Positions 11,479-23,062 of a stretch of 64,000 bases of DNA are shown piece after piece. The notes below the pieces were generated by a model that saw only the letters and a program-made list of their open reading frames with translations, did not search any database and was not told the DNA's origin. Every line of letters begins with the position of its first letter. Positions within the stretch are counted from its first letter, which is position 1. The stretch covers positions 3,472,001-3,536,000 of the forward strand of contig JAPEIS010000001.1 of assembly GCA_029531795.1 (NCBI GenBank), read 5' to 3'. Source of the DNA: Sclerotinia nivalis. Lineage: Eukaryota; Ascomycota; Leotiomycetes; Helotiales; Sclerotiniaceae. Both the position numbers and the translations under genes were made by a program.

Positions 11479-11582
11479 TGTTACGGGGCTAGAACTCTAC
11501 CACTAGGCCACGAAACCCCTAAAAGGGTAGAAGTAGTTTGATCGGTATCAATACTACTCGATAGAGTTATGAACCCGTGACA
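11479..11582 (-). mobile_element. 104-bp mini-LTR element with tRNA-like segment, flanked by CGAAT target duplication
   Basis: Minus-strand ends are TGTCACGGGTTCAT and CCCCGTAACA, so the termini are inverted TGT..ACA as in an LTR. CGAAT occurs immediately on both sides (11474-11478 and 11583-11587). Its start matches the LTR starts of elements B and C. Inside, the minus strand carries GTGGCCTAGTGGTAGAG, a perfect match to the pol III A-box pattern and similar to the 5' half of a tRNA-Gly. It keeps CpG-containing words although the surrounding LINE is heavily mutated, so it inserted later. Confidence 0.75.
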
Positions 11583-12182
11583 CGAATATTGGTTTTATTC
11601 GAGGTTTTGAGTTGAGTTTTGGATTGACTTTCAGCTTTTGAAGTTATAGATTGTATAATTGATAAAGAAATTGTAGTTTTCTGAGTATAAATAGAATTCT
11701 TGAGATATTAAATTGTAAGGGTTTTTGCTTTTTGTTGAATAAGTTTAGGATTTGATTGAACAAGAAAAACAACAAAAAGTTTATTAATTCGAGGAGAATA
11801 AGATCCATTGATATATATATCGAAATATTTGTTTACAATAGAAGAGATATCGATGCAAAGTATAATCAGAGGTTTATGAAATCGAGTAGAAAGGATTCGA
11901 ACTGTTTCGGTATTCAAGTATTCGTTTTACAATAGAGCAATGGGATTAAAGATTTATTGATCTTCATTTGCTTTATTAATAGCAATATTGATTGTATTAA
12001 TTAAAGATTAAAAGAAAAAAGGGATCGAAGGAACGAAAGATATAATGGCGGAAACGCGTCCGTATAGCGTTTGCCAGGGCTGAAAAGTTTCGTTTTTAAA
12101 TCCTATGGATAATAAGAACGATCGATTGATCAATGAAACGCAATAATAAACGCGTTTTTCGAAAAATTCAATTCTTCGATAA

Positions 12183-12388
12183 TGTTCATTGTGATATGAT
12201 CATGAAGAGAACCGTAGTTAAATCATATGATCGTATTAGATCATGTGATCATAAGGGGCTGTACGAGCTTTTTCAATATGTATTTAAGGAGCTTGTTCTT
12301 TCAATATAGAATAGTAATAATCAAGAATAAGTTTTATCAAATAGACTAAAGTACTTTACACTTTGAATCTTACCATTTGATACCAACA
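12183..12388 (-). repeat. solo LTR (207-bp family), RIP-mutated copy
   Basis: Reverse complement of the LTR at 41276-41482 along its whole length (TGTTGGTATCAAATGG at the 12388 end; AGTACTTTAGTCTA, GAATAGTAATAATC and AAGGGGCTGTACGAG within). The low-coordinate end has decayed to TGTTCATTGTGATATG. Flanks GATAA and CCTTG do not match, so no target duplication remains. Confidence 0.75.
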
Positions 12389-13532
12389 CCTTGGTCACCC
12401 AATCCTCAAACGCCTAACCATCAACGATCATTATGGACACATCAAGGTTGACGAAAAGGAAACGCTGTGCCACAGCGGCTTATTTTGGGGAAAGTATAAA
12501 TAATTTCCTCCGTGTTGACATTGATGCAACCAAATACAACCTTTAGATTGACCAAAAGCGTAACAGGGCAATGTCAGGACATATGGGGGCCCTAACTGTT
12601 GCTACATGGCCGATAATTTTCAGCCAAAAGGCTAGAGTGGATGTTCTACCATGTGGTAGAGCGAAGACTCGGCTATCTGCCAGTCTGAAATTTTCCAGTT
12701 TGAAACTTAGTAGTATACATTGAAGCTGTACTCGCTCGCGCGCGTTTTCCTCATGCATTACTCCCACCTGAAGTTGTACTCATGCTTGTAAATGTAAGCT
12801 TGCGGCACTTGGATGTGATTTCTTTCTTTCGTATGAACATTAATAGATTAGGACGCAAGCAAATGCAAACTTATTATTTTTCAAGCTCACCTAAAATCAT
12901 CAAAACAGGGAAGTGCAGATACATCCGAAGCACCGGACAGGTACTTCAGGATATCACCGCATACGCGGAATAGAGGGGGCTATCGTACGGCGAAGCTCCT
13001 CGTTTAGAAAAGTAGTTACCATTTTAATGATGATTGTGATAAGATTTGACAAAAGAAAAAGCGAGTAATACTGACGAGGCACAATTAATTATTGCTTAAA
13101 GAAAAAACGGATGGTTTCTGCCTTCAGTGAGGCACAGCACTGTAGTGTGATATCAAATTTTTTGTAAAATACTCTTTGTGGACGGCAGGCGTGAGATTCT
13201 ACATCGCAAATAGAAAAGTCTGCTGCAGAAACCTGGAAGTGTGTGCCACACTATTCCAAAGTCGCCTAACCACAACACTTTCATCGATACCAGCAATCTC
13301 CATGCTGTCTTGTTACATTTCGGATGTATCATCTACTGGCTATGTTGGGAATTTTAACTCCACCCAAAAATAACAAGCTGGGTACCTAGTACTAGTGTGG
13401 GTATGGGAGAATACCTGCTATCCTCAGGAAAACGATCCACAACAGGTTACCAACGGCAGATAATCTACATTTCATCCCCGCTTTATTGAGAGTGTCTCAT
13501 ATTCCATGCATCTTACTTTCGAGCCTTGTAGA
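12389..13532. other. intergenic, no supported gene
   Basis: Higher GC than its neighbours and without RIP-like stop density, so probably old unique DNA. Short ORFs occur on both strands (for example a 37-codon one from ATG 12433) but none shows a recognisable motif, and none can be joined by convincing introns. Confidence 0.4.
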
Positions 13533-13544
13533 ACATCTCGATCC

Positions 13545-13738
13545 ATTAGTTTTCACTTCCTCCATTCAACTCAAAAGATTGAGTTTATCTCAATCATTTA
13601 AATTATGTATTTAGCCAGGCCCATAAGCCAGCTTACCCTTATTATGTTATCTGTTAGGGGTTCGTAAGAGCCTCTAGCCGTCTTAGATAGTCTTAGACTC
13701 AGTGTAGACGTTAATTCAATCAATCAATTAATCAATCA
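13545..13738 (+). mobile_element. SINE-like retroposon with 12-bp target-site duplication, copy 2
   Basis: ACATCTCGATCC lies directly before the element (13533-13544) and again directly after its tail (13739-13750). The 3' end is an (ATCA)n-type tail, TTAATTCAATCAATCAATTA. Both are typical of target-primed retroposition. A GGGGTTCGTAAGAGCC stretch near 13660 is B-box-like. It matches 212-400 at both ends. No ORF: a non-autonomous element. Confidence 0.8.
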
Positions 13739-13980
13739 ACATCTCGATCCAAGTCTATGAGACTGAATTCCAAGACATAACAGGATCTCCACCCTTGTAA
13801 AAAACCAATGCTGTTCTACCCGTGGTTAATTGCCAAACCACACCATGATTGACGGGGAAGCGAGAAATATGAAACCGTCTGGTGCCCTTTCACGGGTAAT
13901 TGCGCGTAATCGTTCTTACCCGACTCGTATACTAGGTAGCAATCACTTGGCCGTTGTAGCGTCGCTTCACATTTGTAGGC

Positions 13981-14445
13981 TCAATATACTACATGACGGA
14001 AAATTTTCCTCCACCATAGCCTCCATCTTCGTACTCTCCTTCCAATCAAAACGAACTTCCATATTAAAAATTCCGCGTAAGTTTTCCTAATCCGGGCTGA
14101 CGAGTGCATCGCCAAGTTTTGGTTGAAGAAATAATTGCAAGTAAGATCCACTTGTTCCAGCTTATGTATATATGTTCGTAGTGCTGCAAATTTAGTCAAC
14201 GGTAGGGCAAGATGTGTGACATCGTTTTCAGAAAAAAGGCTAGCCCACCGGAGCACTGTTAATTGTAGGAAGTACGGAGGTTGACGGGGTAAGTAATGTA
14301 AGACATTTTTTACCCACATATTGCCGTTTTTCCTGTCTTTTGATGCTGCTTTAAAGAACTCGAATAGATATTGAGCTGTTCCCCTCAAATTTCGAATTTT
14401 GAAGGTTTCGATAGAATTTTGATGATTTTGATGAAATTTCAACAA
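13981..14445 (-). CDS. hypothetical 154-codon ORF overlapping a dispersed repeat
   Basis: Open frame from 14445. Its first third (AQYLFEFFKAASKDRKNGNM, VKNVLHYLPRQPPY) is repeated, with a frameshift and stops, at 36520-36640 in the other orientation (VQYIFDFFKAVSKNRK, VKNILQYLP). Conservation at the protein level suggests this was once coding, either part of a transposon or of a duplicated gene. The C-terminal part (RRVRRWRLWWRKIFRHVVY) looks like non-coding translation, so the reading frame probably does not continue that far. No family recognised. Confidence 0.3.
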   Translation of the reverse strand: MLKFHQNHQNSIETFKIRNLRGTAQYLFEFFKAASKDRKNGNMWVKNVLHYLPRQPPYFLQLTVLRWASLFSENDVTHLALPLTKFAALRTYIHKLEQVDLTCNYFFNQNLAMHSSARIRKTYAEFLIWKFVLIGRRVRRWRLWWRKIFRHVVY

Positions 14446-14640
14446 TCTTATAATTTTGAAGCTTTTGAAGCTTGTATAACTCTTTTTAATGAATTCAAAA
14501 TAGCTTTAAAATAGATTCCGAAATAAATATTAATGATTTTGAATGATTTTATTAATAAAATTTGAAATTTACAATACTTTAATCATCTAGATTTCACTAT
14601 ACAAATTTTCAACCAGTGTAACGATATAATTGATTAAAAC
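14265..14640 (-). repeat. dispersed repeat E, copy 1 (inverted relative to 36240-36640)
   Basis: Shares TACGGAGGTTGACGGGGTAAG, the poly-T/TACCC block and the TTTGATGATTTTGATGAAATT tract with the inverted copy beyond element B. A further fragment of the same end recurs at 35293-35330, and a piece of its far end (ATCTAGATTTCA) recurs inverted at 35380-35430. Confidence 0.6.
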
Positions 14641-14765
14641 TCTTATTTGTAGAACAAATATAATCATTTTTTGATGTATCTTATAATATTTTCCTCATCA
14701 ATCTCTGTATGTATTCGGACCCCGCCTTCTCCACTTCAATTATCTATATAATCGAAATACCTACT

Positions 14766-14911
14766 TGTCACGGGTTCGTAACCCGTTCCTAGCTAGTCTG
14801 CATGGCTGCCTAAGGCACCCATCCCTCATATAGTCGGCGCTTTTCCTAGTACCTTCTTTCTTTTTTGTAGAATATTATTATATCTTAAAGTATTTTATTA
14901 TTATTGTGATA
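14766..14911 (+). repeat. 5' LTR of element B
   Basis: Begins TGTCACGGGTTCGTAACCCG and ends GTGATA. The first bases form a 5-bp stem / 7-base loop hairpin, ACGGG-TTCGTAA-CCCGT, like a tRNA T-arm. Confidence 0.92.
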
Positions 14912-15205
14912 GTATATTCTATCTTTTATAAAGACTCTGTTGTTGAATGGAAAAGATAATTTAGTTTTGTCAAATAATCAATTTCACGAAATACTCGGAA
15001 ACTTCGATTATCAATGTATCGATAAACAATAAACAATATTTTAATTCGATTTCAATCTAGATCCAGACCTAGATCTAGACTCAGATCCAGACTTAGATTC
15101 AGATTCAGATTTCGATTTAATCAGTATTATATTGTTATATACTTGAAATCAAAGATTTTATAATTATATTTCAGTTTTTAAGATTGTTTTAAATAATCTA
15201 TTATT

Positions 15206-16630
15206 ATGTCGGACATTATTCAATCAATTTCATCAGAATCATCGATACCCTCAGTTTGATCAAAGACAATACCTGAATTCTGAGAGTATATTAAATCTGT
15301 TTTCTTTAATTATCAATGGCTTGTATATGAGCTCTTCAATATTGGAGATGGAGATCTTAAAGATCCAACCCTTATTTCTAATATGTTTATTAATATACAG
15401 AACCCTGAAACTATTGTATATATATAATATTTGTTCAGTTTCATAGAACGGATATTAATTCAAGTAGAACAATATTGATAAGAAATATATATATTATAAA
15501 GAGATCTGCAATTAAATAATACAATTAATACGAAATTAATGATTCAGAACTTTGCTTTTCGGGAACAATTTGATCAATCATCTATTGGTACAAATCTTGT
15601 TGTATCAATCTATCGATTACAACAAACTACGAAGAATCTTGAATTGTTTAAAGATGAAAAAACAGATCTTTTGATTCGATAAAGCAAATACGAAGATTGA
15701 AAAATGGATTTACATATCTGTTGGAAAAGCGATCCTGCAGTTTTCGATATAGAACAAAAGAAATTGTTATATATAGTTTTGCTTTTGAAAGGAATAGTTC
15801 GATAAGAAAGATAAAAGGATATTGAAGGAATTATAGATGATATATCGGAATTTACTATTGTAGATATATTCCTAAAGAAATTCGATGGTCTTTATATTTC
15901 AATTGATGTTGAATATAAGGTAGTAATCAAATTCAATAAATTCAAAATGGGCGAAAAAACTTTATTTTTTTCTTTTTATTCATAATTGGAATATTTGGAT
16001 ATATTTAGTGGAAAGATTCCTTAAGAAATGGTTTTTGTAATGAAACAAAAAGTTATTGACGAATTGAAGGTATTGGTAAAAGGCGATTCAAATTTTTGCG
16101 AATTTATTGATATTGAAGGATAGAGAAAAAAGTTTTAAGTATGGAGCCAAAACTATCGGGATAATGAGTATTACAATACAAACTCTTCGAGATCTAGTTC
16201 AACTTATATTCAGCGATAAATATTGCTAGTATCTTATATCTAAAGCGATCCTATAGATCTCGATACAATCAGAACCCTAAAACAAATACAAAGAGAGTAC
16301 GAATACCTTCATGATTTATATCATTTTTGTAAACAATCTGGATATCGAATTGTAGATTGTGAAGCAAAGAAACAAGTCGATATTATAAGAAATGTAAACG
16401 GATATAATGATATTTTCTATAGAAGTAATTATTTAAAAGGTAATCATCAATTATATCAAAATCAACAATACTATCCAAACAATTTAATTAATCGAAATAA
16501 CTATCAACGAGAAGGATATTAAATATAATCTTAAACTTAATAATACTATCCCTTTAATCTAATTAATCGTAAAAGTTTCCAACAAGGTAATTATCAAGGT
16601 TACAATAATCACCAACAATAAGATTTTAAT
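15206..16630 (+). pseudogene. gag relic of element B
   Basis: Starts at ATG 15206 (MSDIIQSISSESSIPS), matching the better-preserved MSNITQSILLELSIPP of element C at 33980. Near 16320 the text YHFCKQSGYRIVDC is a CCHC zinc knuckle whose first Cys and whose His read as Tyr, consistent with TGT-to-TAT and CAT-to-TAT changes. Many in-frame stops. Confidence 0.75.
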
Positions 16631-16839
16631 ATATTTATTGGATTCGTTAAAAAAGAAATATTAGTATTATCAAAAAGTGTATTAAATATACCTTTTTGTA
16701 ATATAGTATTATTGTCAATTATATTTATTCAAAAGCATTCAAGAAAAGTTTAATCTTTGCGATAAGTCGTTTGTAAAAGTTATCAAGGAATATAGAATAA
16801 ATACAATGAATAATAATTAGCAAAGAATTTTTACAGTTT

Positions 16840-19800
16840 AATTTTATAGATAGCAAATCTCTATTTGTTCAAATCATTATATTCCTAATATATTCCTTTC
16901 CCTTTAATATAATCAATTTGATTGATAACGGATATTCAAAAAAGGCATTCATTGATCGTTCTTTCATTGACCGAAACAATATCCCAACTCGATCCTTACT
17001 ATATCGTTGCGAACTCTATTTAACAGATGGAAATACAGTAGGTATCATTACTGATTATTTCGTAATGGATATAGTGATAGGATAATATAAAGAAATATAG
17101 TTATTTTTTGTTATAAAACTTTCCAAAGAAATTCTAATTATTTTTGGGCTATTATAGTTATAATACTATAATCTATATATAAATTAACAGAATATGATTC
17201 TTTCTTTCAACTTTCAATATTGTATAATATATTGTTGTCCTTACAATACATTCGATTCAATATAAATACCAATAATCCCTTCGTTAATATATATAGATCA
17301 AATATACAAAAGTAGTATATCTACAAAATTATCTATCGATAAAGTTTTTAATATATTATTTTCAATTAAAACTTTCCTTTCTAATACAAAAAAGAATTCT
17401 TCCCAATATTTATCATTATTTATCGAAAATGAAAACGAAGACAACGAAATATACACTCAAAATTTTAAGATAGTTTTAAAAAAGTTATCGGAACAAGATT
17501 ATAATAAATCAGTTTCTATAAATGAAGATTATAAATCGATAGAAGATTCTAGAATCGATTTGTAAATCGATAAAACCTTGATATTTGGTATAAATCATTA
17601 TCGTACAAGAGTTTACAATAAAGGAGTATTATCTCAAATACAAATGATACTGAATTGATATTTTATTCAGTATAAATCGATACAAAAGATCGTTGGACAA
17701 CATCGATCGAAGTCAATACTAAAGAATGAATCTTTATTATTGTTATCAGTCCCAATCCCAAAAGAGTAGATCGAGGTTACTTTTAATACAAGACTAGATT
17801 TAGATAATATCTATTGGTTACAAATTACTAATTTTATATCTTTTTATCAATAGAATAAAATAAAGGTTATGTATTTTATATAGGAAGAATTAGATCAAGC
17901 AAAAAAGATTATTCGATAAGAATGTTTATATAAAACAACAATGATTCTAATTTTTCAAGAATAAAACTTTAAGAATATATTATATGGAAAAGGTAATATC
18001 GTTAATATATTAATCAAAGTATCTCTGAAGCTTTATGATTTTGTCTATCATTATTATCAATTAAAACACCTTCGGAAAATAATAGAAATGGATATCGAGA
18101 AATTCTTCAATAGCAAATTATCATTTAGCGATAACAAAATCAAGGAAAAGCTTTCTTTGTGATTTCAAAATAAACTATTTGCTTTTCTATTTCATTATAT
18201 AGATACACTTCCTTTATATCGGATATAGAATTACAAGATAAAATTAATATCTGGAAAAGAATCTTTATATTTCAAAAATCGCTTTTTGTTCTTTCTCGAA
18301 TTAAAGGTAATTCGAAAATGGATCGATAACAATTTTACCAAAAGTTTCATTTGGGAATCAAGATTATGAAATACAATTTCATTATTTTTAACAACCAAAC
18401 CTAATGGAGGGGTTTATATCTGTTAGGATTATCGTGGTTTGAACAATGTTATTATTAAGAACTGATACTTTTTATCAATTGTTCAAGAAACTCTAGATAC
18501 TCTTTGTAATACAAAAATCTATACTAAATTAAATATTATTATTGTTTTCAATAAACTTCGTATTGTAGAGAATAACAAATGGAAAATTGTTTTCATTACT
18601 CGATTTGGATTATTCGAATTATTAGTTATACCTTTTGATCTTTGCAATGTATTAGTATCATTTCAATACTATATTAATTATATTTTGTTTGATGAACTGA
18701 ATAAATACTGTATTATATACTTCGATAATATTCTTATATATTCCGAAGATAAGAATCAATATCGAAAATATATTCGCAATATAATCCAGAAACTATAAAA
18801 TGCTGGTTTACAAATCGATATTAATAAATACAAATTCGAAACAACTTTTACGAAATACTTAAACTTTATAATCACAATCGAAGATATAAAAATAAATCAA
18901 AATAAAGTATCAGCTATTACCTTTTGAATACAATCAACATCTATTAAAGATTTATAACGATTCTTTAGCTTTGCAAATTTTTATTATCGATTTATAAAAG
19001 ACTTTTTAAAGATCTACTATTCTTTAAATGATCTTTTACAAAAAGAAATAGATTAACAATAAAAGAACGATCATATAATAATATTCAAGAACCTAAAGAA
19101 AGTATTTACAATAGTTCCAATACTTGTCTATTTTAATTACAATAGAAAAATTGTATTAGAAACAAATACTTCAGATTGAATTTCGGAAAAGGTACTTTCT
19201 CAGTATAATAACAACAACATTTTACAATCAGTAGTATACTTTTCTTCGAAACATTTGGTTACTGAATATAATTACGAGATTTACAATAAAGAATTATTAA
19301 TTATTATTAAATCAATAAAGGAATAGTGATCGGAATTACAAGGATTTCAACAAAAATTCGAAATCTTAATCGATTACAAAAATCTAGAATACTTTATAAC
19401 AACAAAAGTATTAAATCAATATCAAGTATAATAATCAGAATTCCTATCTCAATATAACTTCCGTATTGTTTATCAACCAGGAATTAAAGTAATTCAGTTA
19501 GATACTTTGAATCGTCAATGAAAGGGTCGATTTGATAGCTCTGATTTCAACAATGAATGTTTAAAAAACCGAAAGCACACCGTTTTATCTATTGATAGAT
19601 TCGATATAAATCGATATAAATCTATATAAAGAATATATAGACGATCTTTCGTTAGCTATAATAGATTGAACAATACTATTTGAAGATAAGTCTATTGATG
19701 AACTTATTGATACAATATACAACAGATCAGATATAGTCAAATAATTAATATCAGCAATCGAAGATTCCTTTATAATCAAATGATCAAAAGAATTCAGGAA

Positions 19801-20827
19801 AATCTTATAAATAGTTATATAGAATTGCTGTATTTACAATAATAAAATCTATTATCATGAAAAACTATAGATTCCGTTTGATGATAAACTAAAGATATAA
19901 ATTTTATATAGAATATATTCGTCAGGTTCTACTGGTCACCTTAGTCATACAAAGATTATTGATTTGATCTCCAGAAGCTATTAATGATTACAGATGCATC
20001 AAGAAATAAACGCTTATATTCAAACTTGTAAACTCTGTATTCGAACAAAATCCTCAAAGTTATCCCCTCCAGAATTTCTGAAACCATTGCTTATTCCTTT
20101 CCAATTATAATTAGATATTTCAATTGATTATATTACACTTTTACCAAACTATAAATACTACGATTTAATATACAAATATATATTAATAATTGTTTATAGA
20201 TTAACAAAAATAAAGCATTTTATAAGTATAAAATTTCTGATAACAAAAGAATTGATTAATACTTTCATCAGCTATATTTATATATTATATAGTCTCCCGG
20301 AAAATGTCATTTCAGATCGAGGAATACAATTCGTATCGGGATTCTAAATACAACTTTCTGAACGATTAAGAATAACCTTTAAATACAGTTCAACATTTTA
20401 TTTACAGATAGATAGTTAAACAAAACGAATCAATTCAATTCTAAAATAGTATTTGTATATCTTCATAAACTTTCATTAAGATGATTAGATAGAATAATTA
20501 CCGTTAACAGAATTTGCTTCAAACAATTTAGTTTTTGAAACAATAAACTATTCACTGTTCTTTACGAATTACAGTTTTAATCTACAATTGAATATAGAAC
20601 TTAGTAAACCCTATTCTTCAAATATAACAATAATTCAAAAACACGAATTCTTTAAAGGAAATAAAACAATCGATAGAATAGAATATATCCTAGATCAATT
20701 CAGAGTATTTGCAAAATAATCTATTACAATTTACAAGGAATATACAAATCAGAATAGATCAGATTCATTATAATATACAAAAAAACAAAAAGTATATATA
20801 AATACAAAAAATATGAAAACATCTTAC
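16840..20827 (+). pseudogene. pol relic of element B (protease, RT, RNase H, integrase part)
   Basis: In order: a protease relic (NLIDNGYSKKAFIDRSF near 16910), RT with DYRGLNNV (18430) and YFDNILIYS (decayed YxDD, ~18720), RNase H (LETNTSD near 19160), and integrase with Cys pair LCIRTKSS (20035) and ISDRGIQFVS (20310). The coding sequence stops at the CTTAC target site and resumes at 34426 with integrase C-terminal text (IRIFPVFHYSLLKPVYPKPH) and a chromodomain relic to ~34870. Confidence 0.8.
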
Positions 20828-20973
20828 TATCACAGTGGTGGTAGGGTGCTTTAAGATATAATGATATTCTACGAAGAAGAAAGAAGGTACTAGGAAGAGC
20901 GCCGACTATATAAGGGATGGGTGCCTTAGACAGCCATGCAGACTAGCTAGGAACGGGTTACGAACCTATAACA
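20828..20973 (-). repeat. 3' LTR of element C
   Basis: On the minus strand it begins TGTTATAGGTTCGTAACC and ends CACTGTGATA. It pairs with 34275-34420. Confidence 0.92.
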
Positions 20974-21177
20974 ATACCCCCTTCCTCAAAGCCTAGTTTG
21001 TCCTCAAACTATTGATAAAACCTTTTTGAAAAACAATTGTTCAAACAAAATCTTATCCAAACACCCCAAATTCCTGAGTTGTGAAATCATTTTTTAAATT
21101 TTAAAACCATCTTAAAATTTGAGATACTATTTTCCTATTTAAACAAACTATATTTTCTTTCTTATTGATTATCGTAA

Positions 21178-21340
21178 TGTTACGGGTTCATCTCCCTTCA
21201 CCTGCACGTAATCATGTATGCCTTAGGCACACATGTATACACTCACTTCTATATAGTCAGGTCACCTCCTTAACCTTCTTCTCCTCTTCGTAGTACAACA
21301 ATAGATCAAATCTACATATACCTTTTCTCTTACTGTGATA
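21178..21340 (+). repeat. 5' LTR of element D
   Basis: Begins TGTTACGGGTTCATCTCCC and ends TTACTGTGATA. Against the 3' LTR I count nine differences, all transitions, eight of them with A/T in this copy. Confidence 0.93.
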
Positions 21341-21428
21341 GTTTGTACTACCCTTTCAAAGGCCCCGTCACTTTACAAAGTAATCTGGTCTTACCAAATC
21401 ATCTACAAACTTCTATATCTGTTTTCGA

Positions 21429-22960
21429 TTGCTTTCGCGTCGTCGTAACTCGCCTGCTTTTGTACAGTTGCGTTTCTTATCTGCTTTTGTGCAGCTTTTG
21501 ATCCCTGATTGCTTTTATACAATCGTATTTATTCGCAAACTTCTGTATCTGTTTTTGATTGCTTTTGTGCAATCGCAAATTCCCTATCAATTACTTTGTA
21601 CAATTGTAATTCTTTTTACAATAGCTTCCAGTTCTACATCTGCTAATAATGCGACTTCTACTTCTATCGAAGGAATTCGTATCGAAATCCAACGAGTCTT
21701 CGGCCAATAGTCTACTATTACACAAATCCTAGCAGAATTGGATACTCCAGTAATGCCAAACCTCGCTGCCGGTCCTAACGAACAAACTGTTTATCTGAAT
21801 CATGTTTTCTTTATCATCGAAGATTGTTTTATTATTCAAACTATCTATATCATTATTCAAACAAATAAGATCGAAGAATTCAAAGCGGAAAACGTCGAGC
21901 TTCTTTGCACTCTAACCAATAAGCAAGCTCAGCTAGATACTGGTAGTGCTACCACTAGCCAGAAACCGATTACTTCCCGCCAAATTCAGAAGAACCCGCT
22001 CATTTTTAAAAACAAAAGATCTAATATTCTCACCCAACAAAAAGACTATTAGTTCTGGAAGTTGGGTTTGCAATTCTATTAGATAATCGATTTACAACTT
22101 TTTGCCTCCGAACAAAAGAAGATTAATTATACTATTAATCTTCTCGATAATCAAGTACAACAAGAGCGTATTACAGATATCACCAGATTCGTTGACGATC
22201 CTACTTGCTTCGATTCTGCTGTTTCGTTTTTGGCCAAATTGAACAAATTATATATCTTTGTGGATATCGAAAGGGAAGCCTCGCTCAAATTCGACAAGCT
22301 TTCTATAGATCCAAAGGAATCCTTTTCGGCTTTTTTCTCTACATTGTCTCATCTTGCTAACTTTTGCCACAAATCTGATTGCAAGATTGTTAACGCGATG
22401 AAGCAAAAGGTTACAGCCCCCCTTCGAACTTTGGTTATTGGTAACTCGAATTTCTATACAGTCGACGATATTGATGGTTGACAAAAGAAATTCTCTATTT
22501 GGAATTAGAATCTTTGTAACGCTGAGTATTATAACAAAAATTCTGGTAAAGCATCTGTTGTTGATAATAACCCTATGAACCTTGATATAATAAAACAAAA
22601 AGGATAATAAAAAAAGGATTTGCAAAATAAATAAAAAAAGTTTAATCCTATAATTTCTTGCAATTATTGTGGTAGGATTAGCTACCTTCAGATTGATTAT
22701 CATACTATTTATGATATCAATGGTAATCTTCTTTCTAGCAAATAAGCTTTTGTTAATACCTTTTCCAATTGCAATACTGTTGTCTTAATTAATCCAGCCC
22801 CTGATCAATACATTGCCGTTCCGGCTTTTCAAAGCGTTAATAAATTTAATAATAATTGTAATAGATTTCGAAGAAGATATATTGGTAATTGAATACAAAG
22901 CCAACAACATCTGAATCAGGTATAATGGCAAGGCTATATCAAGCTAGAAGAAGTTGTCTC
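21429..22960 (+). pseudogene. gag relic of element D
   Basis: Open stretches at 21429-21710, 21738-22052 and 22230-22481 (LNKLYIFVDIEREASLKFDK, typical gag helical text), interrupted by TAG/TGA codons. A zinc-knuckle relic, SCNYCGRISYLQIDYHT, follows near 22660. Start codon not determined. Confidence 0.7.
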
Positions 22961-23062
22961 TATACTCAGTTTAGTCAAGGAAAGTCCTGAATAAGGAAAA
23001 GATTAACCTTTACGAAAAATCGCTCATGGAGGAATACTAAAAATAAGAAAGTAAATCGAGAA

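Larger units (their letters stand above)
6400..12040 (-). mobile_element. RIP-decayed Tad-type LINE retrotransposon, copy 1
   Basis: An AT-rich block with near-continuous stops in all frames, whose minus strand still reads as a non-LTR retrotransposon. An APE-like endonuclease relic (RFRVISYIRK... TIINIYN) lies at ~10470-10120, RT near 9000-8400, and a C-terminal region (KSPFHFYFYKI.... PYLLGS) at ~6960-6790. The same protein segments recur, better preserved, in copy 2 (61700-64000), which gives the RT box FGYIDD. Boundaries are approximate; I could not identify a target duplication. A 104-bp mini-LTR sits inside at 11479-11582. Confidence 0.75.

Noticed and set aside
11482..11522. A functional tRNA-Gly gene
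   Set aside because: Only the 5' half with an A-box is present; no complete cloverleaf or acceptor stem, and it lies inside a 104-bp element with its own target duplication.
14766..20973. A 6.2-kb DNA transposon with giant 146-bp terminal inverted repeats
   Set aside because: The inverted pair is B's 5' LTR and C's 3' LTR. Each LTR has a direct partner (35104-35249; 34275-34420) and its own target duplication.
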